From contig NZ_PEBF01000001.1 in assembly GCF_002742625.1 (NCBI RefSeq), positions 434,001 to 498,000 on the forward strand: DNA of 64,000 bases. Direction: 5' to 3'. Both the position numbers and the translations under genes were made by a program. Positions 41,229 through 50,993 of this stretch are shown piece by piece (the stretch's first letter is position 1; each line of letters opens with the position of its first letter). The DNA comes from Caulobacter sp. FWC2. Its GTDB lineage: Bacteria > Pseudomonadota > Alphaproteobacteria > Caulobacterales > Caulobacteraceae. The notes below the pieces were generated by a model. That model worked only from the letters and a program-made list of their open reading frames with translations. It searched no databases and had not been told where the DNA came from.

Positions 41229-42194
41229 ATGTTGAAGACCCTGTTGCTGATCCTGGGCGGCCTCCTGGCCGTGATCGTGCTGGCCGGCTTTGTCGGCTGG
41301 CTGCTGCTGCGCGGCCCCGACATCCCCTATGAGAAACTCGAGGCCGAGTACGCCAGCAAGGCTTCGCACTATGCCGACCTGCCCGGCGGCGTTCGCCTGC
41401 ACTACAAGGACGAGGGCAAGGCCGACGGGAAGCTGCTGGTGCTGGTCCACGGCTTTGGCGACTCCCACTTCTCGTGGGAGGGCTGGGTCGCGCGGCTCTC
41501 CGATCGCTATCGGATCATCACCGTCGACCTGCCGGGCCACGGCCTGACCCGGGCGCCCGTGGGCTACGTCGCGTCGGCCGACGGCTTCGCCGACCTGATC
41601 GAGGCCCTGGCCGCGAAGGAGAACCTTCCCAAGTTCGCCATCGCCGGAAACTCGATGGGCGGCGGCGTGGCCTGGCAGGTTGCCGTGCGCCATCCGGAAC
41701 GCCTGAACGGCCTCGTCCTGGTCGACGCCGCCGGCTGGCCGGCGCAGACCCTGAAGAAGCCGCCCTTGGCCTTCAAGTTGCTGAAGTATTCGTGGGGCCG
41801 CGCCTTCCTGCGCTCGATCGACAACAAACCGCTGATCCGCTCGGGCCTGCGCGGCGAGGTCGGCGATCCGGCCGTGATCACCGACGCGTTCATCGATCGC
41901 TGGGCCGAGCTGCAGCGCGCCCCGGGTCACCGCGCCATCCTCATGTCGATCCAGCCCGGCAAGCACAGCCAGGCGACCCGCGAGGTTCTCTCCACGATCA
42001 AGGTCCCGACCCTGGTGCTGTGGGGCGAGATCGATCCGTTGATCGAGGTGGCCAGCGCCCACAAGTTCGCCGAGGCCATCCCGGGCGCCAAGCTGATCGT
42101 CTATCCGAAGGTCGGGCACCTGCCGCAGGTCGAGATCCCGCAGCGTTCGGCTGACGATACGGCCGCCTTCCTCGCCGAGGCTGGCGTCCGCTAG
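41229..42194 (+). CDS. Alpha/beta hydrolase with N-terminal membrane anchor
   Basis: A 321-residue hydrolase. A hydrophobic segment at residues 2-27 (LLLILGGLLAVIVLAGFVGWLL) anchors or exports it, so it probably faces the periplasm. The fold shows the oxyanion region LVHGFGDSHFSW, the nucleophile elbow GNSMGGG (Ser), the acid LWGEIDPLIE and the histidine VGHLPQVE. The triad is complete. It lies 24 bp after the receptor gene and ends 10 bp before the TPR gene, indicating an operon. It probably cleaves an ester or amide linked to the receptor's substrate. Confidence 0.9.
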   Translation: MLKTLLLILGGLLAVIVLAGFVGWLLLRGPDIPYEKLEAEYASKASHYADLPGGVRLHYKDEGKADGKLLVLVHGFGDSHFSWEGWVARLSDRYRIITVDLPGHGLTRAPVGYVASADGFADLIEALAAKENLPKFAIAGNSMGGGVAWQVAVRHPERLNGLVLVDAAGWPAQTLKKPPLAFKLLKYSWGRAFLRSIDNKPLIRSGLRGEVGDPAVITDAFIDRWAELQRAPGHRAILMSIQPGKHSQATREVLSTIKVPTLVLWGEIDPLIEVASAHKFAEAIPGAKLIVYPKVGHLPQVEIPQRSADDTAAFLAEAGVR

Positions 42195-42204
42195 AGTACC
42201 CCCT

Positions 42205-43557
42205 ATGCGTACCGACTATCTCGGCAACCCGGTCAGCCCGACACCAGACGCCGCCCTGGCGGCGGTGGACGGCTTCGTCGACGGCTTCCTCAGCTATGAG
42301 ACCCGGGCGGCCGAAGTGATCGGGGCCGCCGAGGCCTATCCGGACTGCGCCCTGCTGAACGCCTATGCCGCGACGCTGTGGCTGCTGCTGGAGGCGCCGG
42401 AGGCCGCCGAACGCGCCGCGCCGTATCTCGCTCGAGCTCGGGCGGCGGCTGGTCAGGCCCACCCGCGTGAACAGGCCTTCGTCGAGTTCGTCACGGCCTG
42501 GTCGGCGGACGACATTCCCGGCGCCTTAGGCGTCGCCGACGCGATCCTGGCGGCGTGGCCGCGCGATCTGCTGGTGCTGAAGCTTCGGCAGTATCACGAC
42601 TTCAACCGCGGCGACTTCCCGGCCATGCTGCGGGCGGCCAGCGCCGTCCTCCCGGCCGCCGAGGACGTGGCCCAGCTGCACGGCATGTTGGCCTTCGCCT
42701 ACGAGCAGTGCCACCTGCTGGACGAGGCCGAGGCCGCCGCGCGACGCGCGCTGACCCTCAAGCGCAAGGAGCCGTGGGCCCAGCACGCTCTGGCCCATGT
42801 GATGCTGACCCAGGGCCGCATTGCCGAGGGCGTCGCGTTCCTGGAAGTCGTCCGCGACACCTGGACGGGCCTGAACTCGTTCATGGACACGCATCTGTGG
42901 TGGCATCTGGCGCTGTTCTATCTCAGCCAGGGCCGGTTCGACGCCGCCATGGCCGCCTATGACGACCACTGCTGGGCGCAGGCCAAGGACTACTCCCAGG
43001 ATCAGGTCGGGGCCGTGTCGCTGCTGGCCCGGCTGGAGCTGGCTGGCGTGGATGTGGGCGAGCGCTGGAGCGATCTCGCCGATCACCTGTTCGTCCGCGC
43101 CCAAGATGTGGTCCAGCCGTTCCTGACCCTGCAATATCTCTACGGCCTGGCCCGGGCGGGCCGGCCCGAGGCAGGCGCCTTGCTGGCCGCCGTGCGTCGC
43201 GCGGCGCTGGAGGCGCCCGACTTCGTCCGCGAGACCTGGCGCGAGGTCGCCCTGCCGGCGGCGGAGGGTCTGGTCGCCTACGCGCGGGGCGACTATCCGG
43301 CGGCCTTGCGTGGCCTGCGCGCCGCCCTGCCGCGCCTGGCCGAGATCGGCGGCAGCCACGCCCAGCGGGATCTCTTCGAGCAACTGATCCTGGACGCCCT
43401 GATCCGCGCCGACCGGCTGTCGGAAGCCCAGCAGACGCTGGAGCTGCGGCGCGGCTTCGATCCCGACGGCGTCCCGCTCAATCGCGCCCTGGCGAGAGTC
43501 TACGACCGCCTGTGCCTGCCCGCCGAGGCCGCCAAGGCCCGGGCGCGCATCGCGTGA
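42205..43557 (+). CDS. Tetratricopeptide-repeat protein of the TTC38 family
   Basis: A 450-residue soluble helical protein. Its N-terminus, with TPDAALAAVDGFVDGFLSYE and the following AYPDCALLNAYAATLWLLLE, matches TTC38-like proteins. Helical repeats continue throughout (LKLRQYHDFNRGDFPAML, then LAFAYEQCHLLDEAEAAARR and HALAHVMLTQGRIAEGV). No catalytic residues are evident; the TTC38 family has no established bacterial function. Its stop overlaps the GTG of the transporter gene by four bases, so it is translationally coupled to peptide uptake and may scaffold or regulate it. Confidence 0.8.
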   Translation: MRTDYLGNPVSPTPDAALAAVDGFVDGFLSYETRAAEVIGAAEAYPDCALLNAYAATLWLLLEAPEAAERAAPYLARARAAAGQAHPREQAFVEFVTAWSADDIPGALGVADAILAAWPRDLLVLKLRQYHDFNRGDFPAMLRAASAVLPAAEDVAQLHGMLAFAYEQCHLLDEAEAAARRALTLKRKEPWAQHALAHVMLTQGRIAEGVAFLEVVRDTWTGLNSFMDTHLWWHLALFYLSQGRFDAAMAAYDDHCWAQAKDYSQDQVGAVSLLARLELAGVDVGERWSDLADHLFVRAQDVVQPFLTLQYLYGLARAGRPEAGALLAAVRRAALEAPDFVRETWREVALPAAEGLVAYARGDYPAALRGLRAALPRLAEIGGSHAQRDLFEQLILDALIRADRLSEAQQTLELRRGFDPDGVPLNRALARVYDRLCLPAEAAKARARIA

Positions 43558-46100
43558 AGCTCCGCGCCCTTCTCGGTCTGGTGGCCGCCTGCCTGCTGGC
43601 GTTCGCGCCCGTCGCCCACGCCGCGCCCAAGGACACCCTGACCGTCGCGCTGCAGTTGGAGCCGCCCCACCTCGATCCCACGTCCGGCGCGGCGGTGGCG
43701 ACCGACGAGGTGGTCTACCGCAACATCTTCGAAGGCCTTGTCCGCCTGGACGCCCAAGGGGCGGTCAGGCCGCTGTTGGCGACCTGGTGGGAGGTTTCGC
43801 CCGACGGCCTGACCTACACCTTCCATCTTCGAGAGGGCGTGCGCTTCCAGGACGGGACGCCGTTCGACGCCGGCATCGTCAAGTTCAGCCTGGAGCGCGC
43901 CCTTGGTCCGGCCTCGACCAATGTCCAGAAGCAGGCGCTGAGCGTCATCCGGCAGGTCGAGGTTATCGATCCGCGCACGGCGCGCCTGCATCTCTCCAAG
44001 CCCGACAGCAACCTGGTCTACACCCTGGCCTGGGGCGACAGCGTGATGGTCTCGCCGAAGTCGGCGGCGGGCCTGGCCACCACGCCGGTCGGCACCGGCC
44101 CGTTCAGGTTCGCCGGCTGGCGGCGCGGCGACGCCGTGAGCCTGGTCCGCAACGACGGCTATTGGGGCCAGCCCGCCAAGCTGCGTCAGGTGAGATTCAA
44201 GTTCATCGCCGATCCGGCGGGGGCCTATGCGGCGATCAAGACCCACGAGATCGACGCCTTCCCCGACTATCCGGCTCCGGAGAACTTGGCCCAACTGCGC
44301 GCCGATCCGGCCCTCAAGGTGATCACCGCCCCCAGCGAGGGCGAGGTGATCCTGGGCGTCAACAACCGTGCCGGCCCGCTGGCCGACGTGCGGGTGCGTC
44401 GCGCCCTGCAATACGCCCTGGACCGCCGGGCGATCATCGACGGGGCGATGTACGGCTATGGGACGCCGATCGGCAGCCACTTCCCGCCGCAGAATGCCGC
44501 CTATGTCGACCTGACCGGCCTCTATCCGCACGACGTCGCCAAGGCCAAGGCGTTGCTGGCGCAGGCCGGCTATCCCAACGGCCTGGACCTGACCCTGAAG
44601 CTGCCGCCGCCCAACTACGCCCGCCGTAGCGGCGAGATCGTCGCCGCCCAGCTGGTCCAGGCCGGCGTGCGGGTGAAGATCCAGAATATCGAGTGGGCCC
44701 AATGGCTGGACCAGGTCTATGGCCGCCACGCGTTCGACCTGACCATCGTCAGCCATGCGGAGCCGATGGACTACGCCATCTATGACAAGGCCGGCTATTA
44801 TTTCGGCTATCACAGCGAGGCTTTCCACGGGCTGATGGAAGCCCTGACGGGCGCGACCGACGAGCGCCAGCGGGCGGCGATCCTGGGCCAGATCCAGCGC
44901 CGGATCGCCGATGACGCGGTGAACGGCTTTCTCTTTCAGTTCCCGCACCTGGGCGTGTTTGACGCACGCCTGAAGGACGTCTGGGTCAATTCGCCGACCC
45001 AGACCCTCGACCTGCACACGGCGGCGTTCGATGGCGCCGACGGGGCGGAGGCTATCACGAGCGGCAAGGCCGGTCCGGCCGGCGCCATCGTCACCGTGGT
45101 CCTGGCGCTCGCCGCGGTCGCTGGCCTGGCCTTGCTGGCCGTGCGCTTCGGAGCGGCCTATCTGGGCGGTCGGGCGATGGTGATGGTCCTGACCCTGCTG
45201 GCCGCCAGCGTCGTGGTCTTCGCCATCATCCAGGTCGTTCCGGGCGATCCGGCCGCCTACATGCTGGGGCTGAACGCCAGCCCAGAGGCCGTCGCCAATC
45301 TGCGCCAGCAGATGGGGCTGGAAGGTCCGGCGGCCCAGCGCTATCTCGCCTGGCTGCTGGGCATGCTGCACGGCGACCTGGGCGTCAGCTACACCTACCA
45401 GACCCCGGTCTCGGCTCTGGTCGCCGAGCGGATCGGCGTCTCGCTGCCTCTCGCCCTGCTGGCCCTGGCGCTGTCGGTCGCGGTCGGCGCGCCGATCGGC
45501 GCCCTGGCGGCGGCGCGGCGGGGCAGGGCGACCGACACGATGGTCATGGGCCTGACCCAGGTGGGCGTGGCCATTCCGAACTTCTGGTTCGCCGTACTGC
45601 TGGTCATGGTGTTCTCGATCGGCCTGCGCTGGGTGTCGGCCGGCGGCTTCCCCGGTTGGGACGCGGGCTTGATCCCGGCGCTGAAGGCCCTGGCCCTGCC
45701 GGCCATCGCCCTAGCCGCGCCGCAAGCCGCGATCATCGCCCGCGTCACCCGCTCGGCCCTGATCGACACCCTGGCCGAGGACTATATGCGCACTGCCCGC
45801 GCCAAGGGCCTGACGGCGAGCCAAGCGCTGTGGCGGCACGGCCTGCCCAACGCCTTGATCCCTCTGCTGACCATCCTCGGCCTGCAGTTCCCCTTTCTGC
45901 TGGCCGGCGGGGTGATCATCGAGAACGTCTTCTTCCTGCCAGGGCTTGGACGCCTCGTCCTGCAAGCCATCACCCAGCGCGACCTGATCGTGGTGCAGGG
46001 CGTGGTCATGCTGCTGGTCTTCGCCGTGGTGGCCACCACCTTCCTGGTCGACGTGGCCTATGTGCTGGTCGATCCCCGCCTGCGGAGGCGCGGATCATGA
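43554..46100 (+). CDS. Fused substrate-binding protein and permease of a peptide-type ABC transporter
   Basis: An 848-residue fusion. The GTG at 43554 overlaps the TPR stop and gives a signal peptide (LLGLVAACLLAFAPVAHA). Residues about 26-510 are a family-5 extracellular solute-binding protein (TLTVALQLEPPHLDPT, then VVYRNIFEGLVRLD). Residues about 545-848 are a DppB-type permease (VVPGDPAAYMLGLNAS, then LARARAKGLT-like MRTARAKGLTASQALWRHGL, the EAA loop). Between them lies an extra membrane span (AIVTVVLALAAVAGLALLAV) that carries the chain from periplasm to cytoplasm, so the topology works as a single polypeptide. Separate genes are the rule; a fusion with this extra helix is unusual. The frame is continuous, with no sign of a missing stop. 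Confidence 0.88.
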   Translation: MKLRALLGLVAACLLAFAPVAHAAPKDTLTVALQLEPPHLDPTSGAAVATDEVVYRNIFEGLVRLDAQGAVRPLLATWWEVSPDGLTYTFHLREGVRFQDGTPFDAGIVKFSLERALGPASTNVQKQALSVIRQVEVIDPRTARLHLSKPDSNLVYTLAWGDSVMVSPKSAAGLATTPVGTGPFRFAGWRRGDAVSLVRNDGYWGQPAKLRQVRFKFIADPAGAYAAIKTHEIDAFPDYPAPENLAQLRADPALKVITAPSEGEVILGVNNRAGPLADVRVRRALQYALDRRAIIDGAMYGYGTPIGSHFPPQNAAYVDLTGLYPHDVAKAKALLAQAGYPNGLDLTLKLPPPNYARRSGEIVAAQLVQAGVRVKIQNIEWAQWLDQVYGRHAFDLTIVSHAEPMDYAIYDKAGYYFGYHSEAFHGLMEALTGATDERQRAAILGQIQRRIADDAVNGFLFQFPHLGVFDARLKDVWVNSPTQTLDLHTAAFDGADGAEAITSGKAGPAGAIVTVVLALAAVAGLALLAVRFGAAYLGGRAMVMVLTLLAASVVVFAIIQVVPGDPAAYMLGLNASPEAVANLRQQMGLEGPAAQRYLAWLLGMLHGDLGVSYTYQTPVSALVAERIGVSLPLALLALALSVAVGAPIGALAAARRGRATDTMVMGLTQVGVAIPNFWFAVLLVMVFSIGLRWVSAGGFPGWDAGLIPALKALALPAIALAAPQAAIIARVTRSALIDTLAEDYMRTARAKGLTASQALWRHGLPNALIPLLTILGLQFPFLLAGGVIIENVFFLPGLGRLVLQAITQRDLIVVQGVVMLLVFAVVATTFLVDVAYVLVDPRLRRRGS

Positions 46101-46921
46101 GCCGCGCCCGCCTTTCGCCTACGCTGATGGTCGGCGGCGTGATCAGCATCGCCTTCGTGGCCGCCGCGTTGGTGTCGCTGGTGTGGACGCCCTATGACGC
46201 GGCCAGCTTCGACATCGGCCACCGCCTGCAAAGCCCCACCGCCGCCCACTGGCTGGGGCTGGATCACTTTGGCCGCGACGTCGCTTCGATGATCCTGCTG
46301 GGCGCGCGCAACGCCCTGTCGGTTTCGCTGGTGGCCGTGCTGTTGGGCGCGGGCGTCGGCGTGCCGCTGGGCCTGCTGGCTGCCGCCCGCCGGGGCGTCG
46401 TCGATGAGCTGGTCATGCGCGCCTCGGACGTGGTCTTCGCGTTCCCGGCCCTGATCCTGGCGATCCTGATCACCGCCGTCCTGGGTCCGGGCGCGATCAA
46501 CGCCGTCATCGCCATCGGCGTTTTCAACGTGCCCGTGTTCGCCCGCCTGACCCGAGGCTCGGCGCTCACTCTTTGGACCCGCGACTACGTCCTGGCCGCC
46601 CGCGCGGCCGGCAAGGGGGTGACGCGGATCTCGCTGGAGCACATCGCGCCTGGATTGCTCAGTGTGCTGATCGTACAGGCGACGCTGCAGTTCTCGCTGG
46701 GCGTCATCGCCGAGGCGGGGCTCTCCTATGTCGGTCTCGGCGTCCAGCCGCCGGCCGCCAGCTGGGGCAAGATGCTGGCCGACGCCCAGACCCTGGTCTC
46801 GGTCGCGCCGCTGCAGGCGATCTTCCCCGGCCTGGCCATCGTCATCACCGTGCTGGGCCTGAACCTGCTGGGCGACGGCCTGCGCGACCGACTGGACCCG
46901 CGCCTGGACGAGGAGCGCTAG
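46097..46921 (+). CDS. DppC-type ABC transporter permease
   Basis: A 274-residue inner-membrane permease with about six spans. The N-terminal signature HWLGLDHFGRDVASMIL is typical of DppC/OppC, and the EAA loop (YVLAARAAGKGVTRISLEHIAP) contacts the ATPase. It starts with an ATGA overlap at the end of the fusion gene, and the ATPase gene follows immediately. It pairs with the permease half of the fusion protein to form the channel for peptides or related solutes. Confidence 0.93.
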   Translation: MSRARLSPTLMVGGVISIAFVAAALVSLVWTPYDAASFDIGHRLQSPTAAHWLGLDHFGRDVASMILLGARNALSVSLVAVLLGAGVGVPLGLLAAARRGVVDELVMRASDVVFAFPALILAILITAVLGPGAINAVIAIGVFNVPVFARLTRGSALTLWTRDYVLAARAAGKGVTRISLEHIAPGLLSVLIVQATLQFSLGVIAEAGLSYVGLGVQPPAASWGKMLADAQTLVSVAPLQAIFPGLAIVITVLGLNLLGDGLRDRLDPRLDEER

Positions 46922-48511
46922 GTGGCCCTGCTCGAGATCCACGACCTAAAGCTGACGCTGGGCGACCAGCCGATCCTTCGCGGCCTGTCGCTGACGCTGG
47001 AGGCCGGCCAGGTGCTGGGCATTGTCGGCGAGTCCGGCTCCGGCAAGTCGCTGACGGCCCTGTCGATCCTGGGCCTGCCGCCGCGTGGGGCGCGGGTCGA
47101 GGGCGCGATCCGCTTCGAGGACCGCGACCTCGTCGGCCTGCCCGACGACGAACTGTCCCGCCTGCGCGGCGACCGCATCGGCATGGTGTTCCAGGAGCCG
47201 ATGACGTCGCTCAACCCTGTGATGACCATCGGCGCTCAGGTGGCGGAGGTCGTGCGCCTGCACCGCAAGGCCTCGCGTGCAGAAGCCATCGCCGCCGCCC
47301 GCGAGACGTTGGACCGCGTGGGCCTCGCCGACATCCCCCTGACGCGCTATCCGCACGAGCTGTCCGGCGGCCAGCGCCAGCGGGTCGCCATCGCCATCGC
47401 CGTCGTGCTGTCGCCCCGCCTGCTGATCGCCGACGAGCCGACCACGGCGCTGGACGTCACAACCCAGGCCGAGATCCTCAAGCTGCTGCGCCACCTGGTG
47501 CGCGAGGACGGCGCGGCCCTGATCCTGATCAGCCACGACCTGGCCCTGGTCGCCGAGGCCGCCGACCATGTGGCGGTGATGAAGGACGGCGAGATCGTCG
47601 AGCAAGGCGAGACTGGCGCCGTCTTCAAGGCCCTGGCCCATCCCTATACCCGCGCCCTGGCCGCCGACGCCGAGCGCCTGCCGGTCAGGACACGCACGCC
47701 GGACGCCCAGGCCGCGCCGATCCTGGAGGCGCGTGGCGTGGTCCGCGACTATACTGGTCCGCGCCGCTTCCTTCGCGCCGGGCCGCCGGTGCGCGTGCTG
47801 AGGGGCGTCTCGCTGGAGATCCGTCCGGGCGAGATCGTCGGCCTGGTCGGCGAGTCCGGCAGCGGCAAGTCGACCCTGCTGCGCGCCCTTCTGGCCCTGG
47901 ATCCGGTCCAGGGCGGCGAGGTGCGGCTGGCTGGGGAGCCCTTCACACCCGCCTCGCCGCGCCGCCGTCGACGCGCCATCCAGCTGGTTTTCCAGGATCC
48001 GAATGGCAGTCTCGATCCGCGCTGGACGGTCGAGCGGCTGGTGGCCGAACCGCTGCACCTGCTGGACGTCAAGCTCTCCCCAACCGAACGCCGGGCCAAG
48101 GTCGAGGCCATGCTGGCCAAGGTCGGGCTGGCGGCCGAGGCCGCCGACCGCTATCCGCACCAGTTCAGCGGCGGCCAACGCCAGCGCATCGCCATCGCCC
48201 GCGCCCTGATCGTCGAGCCCGACGTCATCGCCCTGGACGAGGCGGTCTCGGCCCTGGACGTCACTGTCCGGGCAGAGGTGCTGGATCTTTTGGCGCGGCT
48301 CTCCGACGACCTGGGCGTGGCCTATCTGTTGGTGACCCACGACATGGGGGTGGTGCGCGGCCTGACCGACCGGGTGTTGGTCATGCGCGAGGGACAGATC
48401 GTCGAGGCTGGACCGACCGCCGAGGTCTTCGCCGCGCCAAAACATCCGTACACGGCGCAATTGATCGCCGCGACGCCGAATCTTGCCCGAGCGCTGGCCG
48501 CTCTCGGCTAG
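46922..48511 (+). CDS. Tandem ABC transporter ATP-binding protein (DppD-DppF fusion type)
   Basis: A 529-residue protein with two complete nucleotide-binding domains. The first has Walker [13 protein letters not shown], signature [13 protein letters not shown] and Walker [13 protein letters not shown]. The second has Walker [14 protein letters not shown], signature [13 protein letters not shown] and Walker [13 protein letters not shown]. The GTG start directly abuts the permease stop. The two domains energise the transporter formed by the upstream genes. Its stop overlaps the convergent peptidase gene by four bases. Confidence 0.94.
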   Translation: MALLEIHDLKLTLGDQPILRGLSLTLEAGQVLGIVGESGSGKSLTALSILGLPPRGARVEGAIRFEDRDLVGLPDDELSRLRGDRIGMVFQEPMTSLNPVMTIGAQVAEVVRLHRKASRAEAIAAARETLDRVGLADIPLTRYPHELSGGQRQRVAIAIAVVLSPRLLIADEPTTALDVTTQAEILKLLRHLVREDGAALILISHDLALVAEAADHVAVMKDGEIVEQGETGAVFKALAHPYTRALAADAERLPVRTRTPDAQAAPILEARGVVRDYTGPRRFLRAGPPVRVLRGVSLEIRPGEIVGLVGESGSGKSTLLRALLALDPVQGGEVRLAGEPFTPASPRRRRRAIQLVFQDPNGSLDPRWTVERLVAEPLHLLDVKLSPTERRAKVEAMLAKVGLAAEAADRYPHQFSGGQRQRIAIARALIVEPDVIALDEAVSALDVTVRAEVLDLLARLSDDLGVAYLLVTHDMGVVRGLTDRVLVMREGQIVEAGPTAEVFAAPKHPYTAQLIAATPNLARALAALG

Positions 48512-49545
48512 CCGCGCGCCGCGTAGACGCCTCGGGCGATGGCCCGCGCCAGGCAGTCGCCGGCGGCCGAGCCGAGGCGGGCGATGTGGCGCAGGCGGCC
48601 GGTTTCGCCCAGGTCGACGGCGCCCGAAGCGACCGCGAAGACCACGTCGCCGTCGAACGGCGTGTGGGCCGGACGCACCGCCCGTGACAGGCCATCCTGA
48701 GCCATCATCGCCAGGCGCTTGCACTCGGCGGCGGTGAGCGCCGCATTGACGGCGACCACGGCCAAGGTGGTGTTGGCGCCTTGCGTCAGCCGTCCCTGGC
48801 CGGCCAGGCGGGAGTCATCCGGCATCGGCTCGACCGCTCCGGCCGGCCCCGTGGGAATGCGCCCCCCGAACTCGCCGTCGATCTCGAACGGCCAGGCCCA
48901 GAAGGTCTCGCCGTCCGGCATGAACACCGAACCGACCGGATTCACCGCCGCCAGGGCGCCGACGATCAAGCCGTCGCCCAGGTCCAGGGACGCGGAGCCG
49001 AGCCCGCCTGGAACCAGGCCCGCCCGCGCGCCGCGTCCCGCCCCGACCGCGCCGAGCGCGAAGGTCGCGTCGGCCGCGGCCAAGGCTTCCTGGCCCAGGC
49101 GGCGGTACGGCGGCTCGAGCCCCCAGTCCTTGTCGCCGCCATTGCCCAGGTCGTACAGCACGGCGCCGGCCACGATCGGCGCTCTCGGCGCGCCGGGGCT
49201 GACCGGAAAGCCTTCCCCCGCTTGCGACAGAGCAGCCACGACACCGTCGGCCGCGCCCAGGCCGAAGACCGAGCCGCCGCTCAGCGTCAGGCCGTGCAGG
49301 CGCGCATAGCCATTCTCGGGCGACAGGGTTTCGGTCTCGCGCACGCCCGGCCCGCCGCCGCGCACGTCGACGCCGGCGCCCCAGCCGCCTGGGAAGCGCA
49401 CGACGGTCACGCCGCTGCGCACCGCCTCGTCCGTGGCGTTGCCGACCGTCAGGCCGGGCACATCGGTGAGCAGATTGCGCGGACCAGGTCGAAGCAAGGC
49501 GATGTCCTTCCAGGGATTCGTGGGCACTCTAGCGAAGCCGCCCAT
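48508..49545 (-). CDS. P1-family (DmpA/NylC-like) peptidase
   Basis: A 345-residue N-terminal-nucleophile hydrolase. The family features are the start LLTDVPGLTVGNATDE, the glycine-rich VDVRGGGPGVRETE and LSGGSVFGLGAADGV, and the autocleavage site in GANTTLAVVAVNAALT. Cleavage before the threonine would give the active N-terminal nucleophile, as in nylon-oligomer hydrolase NylC (DmpA uses serine). These enzymes release N-terminal residues from peptides, beta-peptides or amide oligomers. It has no signal peptide, so it acts in the cytoplasm on imported material. It is convergent with the ABC ATPase gene and divergent from the amidase gene. Confidence 0.9.
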   Translation of the reverse strand: MGGFARVPTNPWKDIALLRPGPRNLLTDVPGLTVGNATDEAVRSGVTVVRFPGGWGAGVDVRGGGPGVRETETLSPENGYARLHGLTLSGGSVFGLGAADGVVAALSQAGEGFPVSPGAPRAPIVAGAVLYDLGNGGDKDWGLEPPYRRLGQEALAAADATFALGAVGAGRGARAGLVPGGLGSASLDLGDGLIVGALAAVNPVGSVFMPDGETFWAWPFEIDGEFGGRIPTGPAGAVEPMPDDSRLAGQGRLTQGANTTLAVVAVNAALTAAECKRLAMMAQDGLSRAVRPAHTPFDGDVVFAVASGAVDLGETGRLRHIARLGSAAGDCLARAIARGVYAARG

Positions 49546-49565
49546 GCTGAGCCTAGTCTTCCTGC

Positions 49566-50972
49566 ATGAGCGAGCTTCCCGACCTGACCGCGACCGAACT
49601 CTCCCGGCTCTACGGCGAGGGCGGCGCGTCGCCGGTCGAGGTCACCCAAGCCGTGCTGGCGCGGATCGAAGCCTGTGAGCCGGACCTGGCCGCGACCTGG
49701 GCTCTGGACGCCGAGACAGCGCTCAATGCGGCCCGCGCGTCCGAGGGCCGCTGGCGGCGCGGAGAGGCGCTGGGGCCGCTGGACGGCGCGCCCGTCACGA
49801 TCAAGGAACTGATCGCCACCCAGGGCGTGCCCAAGCCAATCGGCTCGGCCGCATCCGATCTTGTCCCCGAGCCGGTCGACGCCCCGCCCGCCGCCCGACT
49901 GCGCGAGGCCGGCGCGGTGATCCTGGCCAAGACCACCAACCCAGACTTCGGCATGCTGTCGTCGGGCCTGTCGAGCTTCCACGCCCTGTCGCGCAATCCG
50001 TGGGACCTGGCCAAGACGCCGGGCGGTTCTAGCGCGGGGGCGGGATCGGCGGCCGCCGCGGGCTATGGACCGCTGCACATCGGCACCGACATTGGCGGCT
50101 CCATTCGCCTGCCTGCCGGCTGGTGTGGGATCTTCGGCTTCAAGCCCAGCAACGGCCGCATCCCGATCGACCCGCCCTATATCGGCCGCTGCGCCGGCCC
50201 GATGACCCGCACGGTCGAAGACGCGGCCCTGGCCATGAGCGTGCTCTCCGCGCCGGATGAGCGGGACCATATGAGCCTCCCGCCGGCGTTGATCACCTGG
50301 GACGACCTCGATCTCGACCTGAAGGGCCTGCGGATCGGCCTGATGCTGGACGCCGGCGTCGGCCTGCCCGTCGAGCCCGAGGTCGCCGAGGCGGTGACCG
50401 CCGCCGCCCGGGCCTTAGAGGCGGCCGGAGCGATCGTCGAGCCGTTCGCGCCGTACCTCACCCGCGAGATGCTGGACGGCCTGGATCTCTTCTGGCGCAC
50501 GCGGTCGCTGAGCGATCTCGACGCCCTACCGCCGGAGCGGGTCGAGCGCTGCCTGCCCTACATCCTCGACTGGGCGCGCGCGGCGCGCGGGGCCGACGGG
50601 CTGTCGGTCTATCGCGGCTTCAACCAGATCCAGCGCATGCGCGAAGCCGGCGCCAAGGCCTTCCAGCCGTTCGACTTCCTGCTCTCTCCCTCCGCGCCCA
50701 TGCCGGCCTTCGATGCGCACCTACCGTCGCCGACCGACGACCCGGCCCGGCCGTTCGAGCACATCGGCTTCACCGTCGCCTTCAACATGACCGAGCAACC
50801 CGCAGCCTCGATCAACTGCGGCTATACCGCTGAGGGCCTGCCGATCGGGATGCAGATCGTCGGGCGACGCTTCGACGACCTGGGCGTCCTGCGACTGTCG
50901 CGCGCCTATGAGCGGCTGCGGCCGGTTCAGAGGCCCTGGCCGTCCAGGCCGTTCCACGACAGCCGAGGCTAA
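49566..50972 (+). CDS. Amidase-signature family amidase
   Basis: A 468-residue amidase. The Ser-cisSer-Lys triad is visible: the lysine in VTIKELIATQG, the cis-serine in TPGGSSAGAGSAAAAG and the nucleophile serine in GTDIGGSIRLPAGWCG. Length and the PSNGRIP segment fit the GatA-like amidase family. It hydrolyses carboxamides, but the substrate cannot be read. The P1 peptidase and peptide transporter alongside suggest a role in amide or peptide breakdown. It starts 20 bp from the divergent peptidase start. Confidence 0.93.
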   Translation: MSELPDLTATELSRLYGEGGASPVEVTQAVLARIEACEPDLAATWALDAETALNAARASEGRWRRGEALGPLDGAPVTIKELIATQGVPKPIGSAASDLVPEPVDAPPAARLREAGAVILAKTTNPDFGMLSSGLSSFHALSRNPWDLAKTPGGSSAGAGSAAAAGYGPLHIGTDIGGSIRLPAGWCGIFGFKPSNGRIPIDPPYIGRCAGPMTRTVEDAALAMSVLSAPDERDHMSLPPALITWDDLDLDLKGLRIGLMLDAGVGLPVEPEVAEAVTAAARALEAAGAIVEPFAPYLTREMLDGLDLFWRTRSLSDLDALPPERVERCLPYILDWARAARGADGLSVYRGFNQIQRMREAGAKAFQPFDFLLSPSAPMPAFDAHLPSPTDDPARPFEHIGFTVAFNMTEQPAASINCGYTAEGLPIGMQIVGRRFDDLGVLRLSRAYERLRPVQRPWPSRPFHDSRG

Positions 50973-50993
50973 AGCTCAGGCGGCGGTTCTCCG

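Noticed and set aside
43500..45371. 623-codon leftward open frame opposite the binding-protein/permease gene
   Set aside because: High GC leaves antisense frames open; composition is rich in Q, G, R and D without motifs, and the sense strand is a clear transporter.
46573..48724. Long alternative frames on both strands over the ABC ATPase
   Set aside because: They are out-of-frame shadows; the 46922 frame has all ABC motifs.
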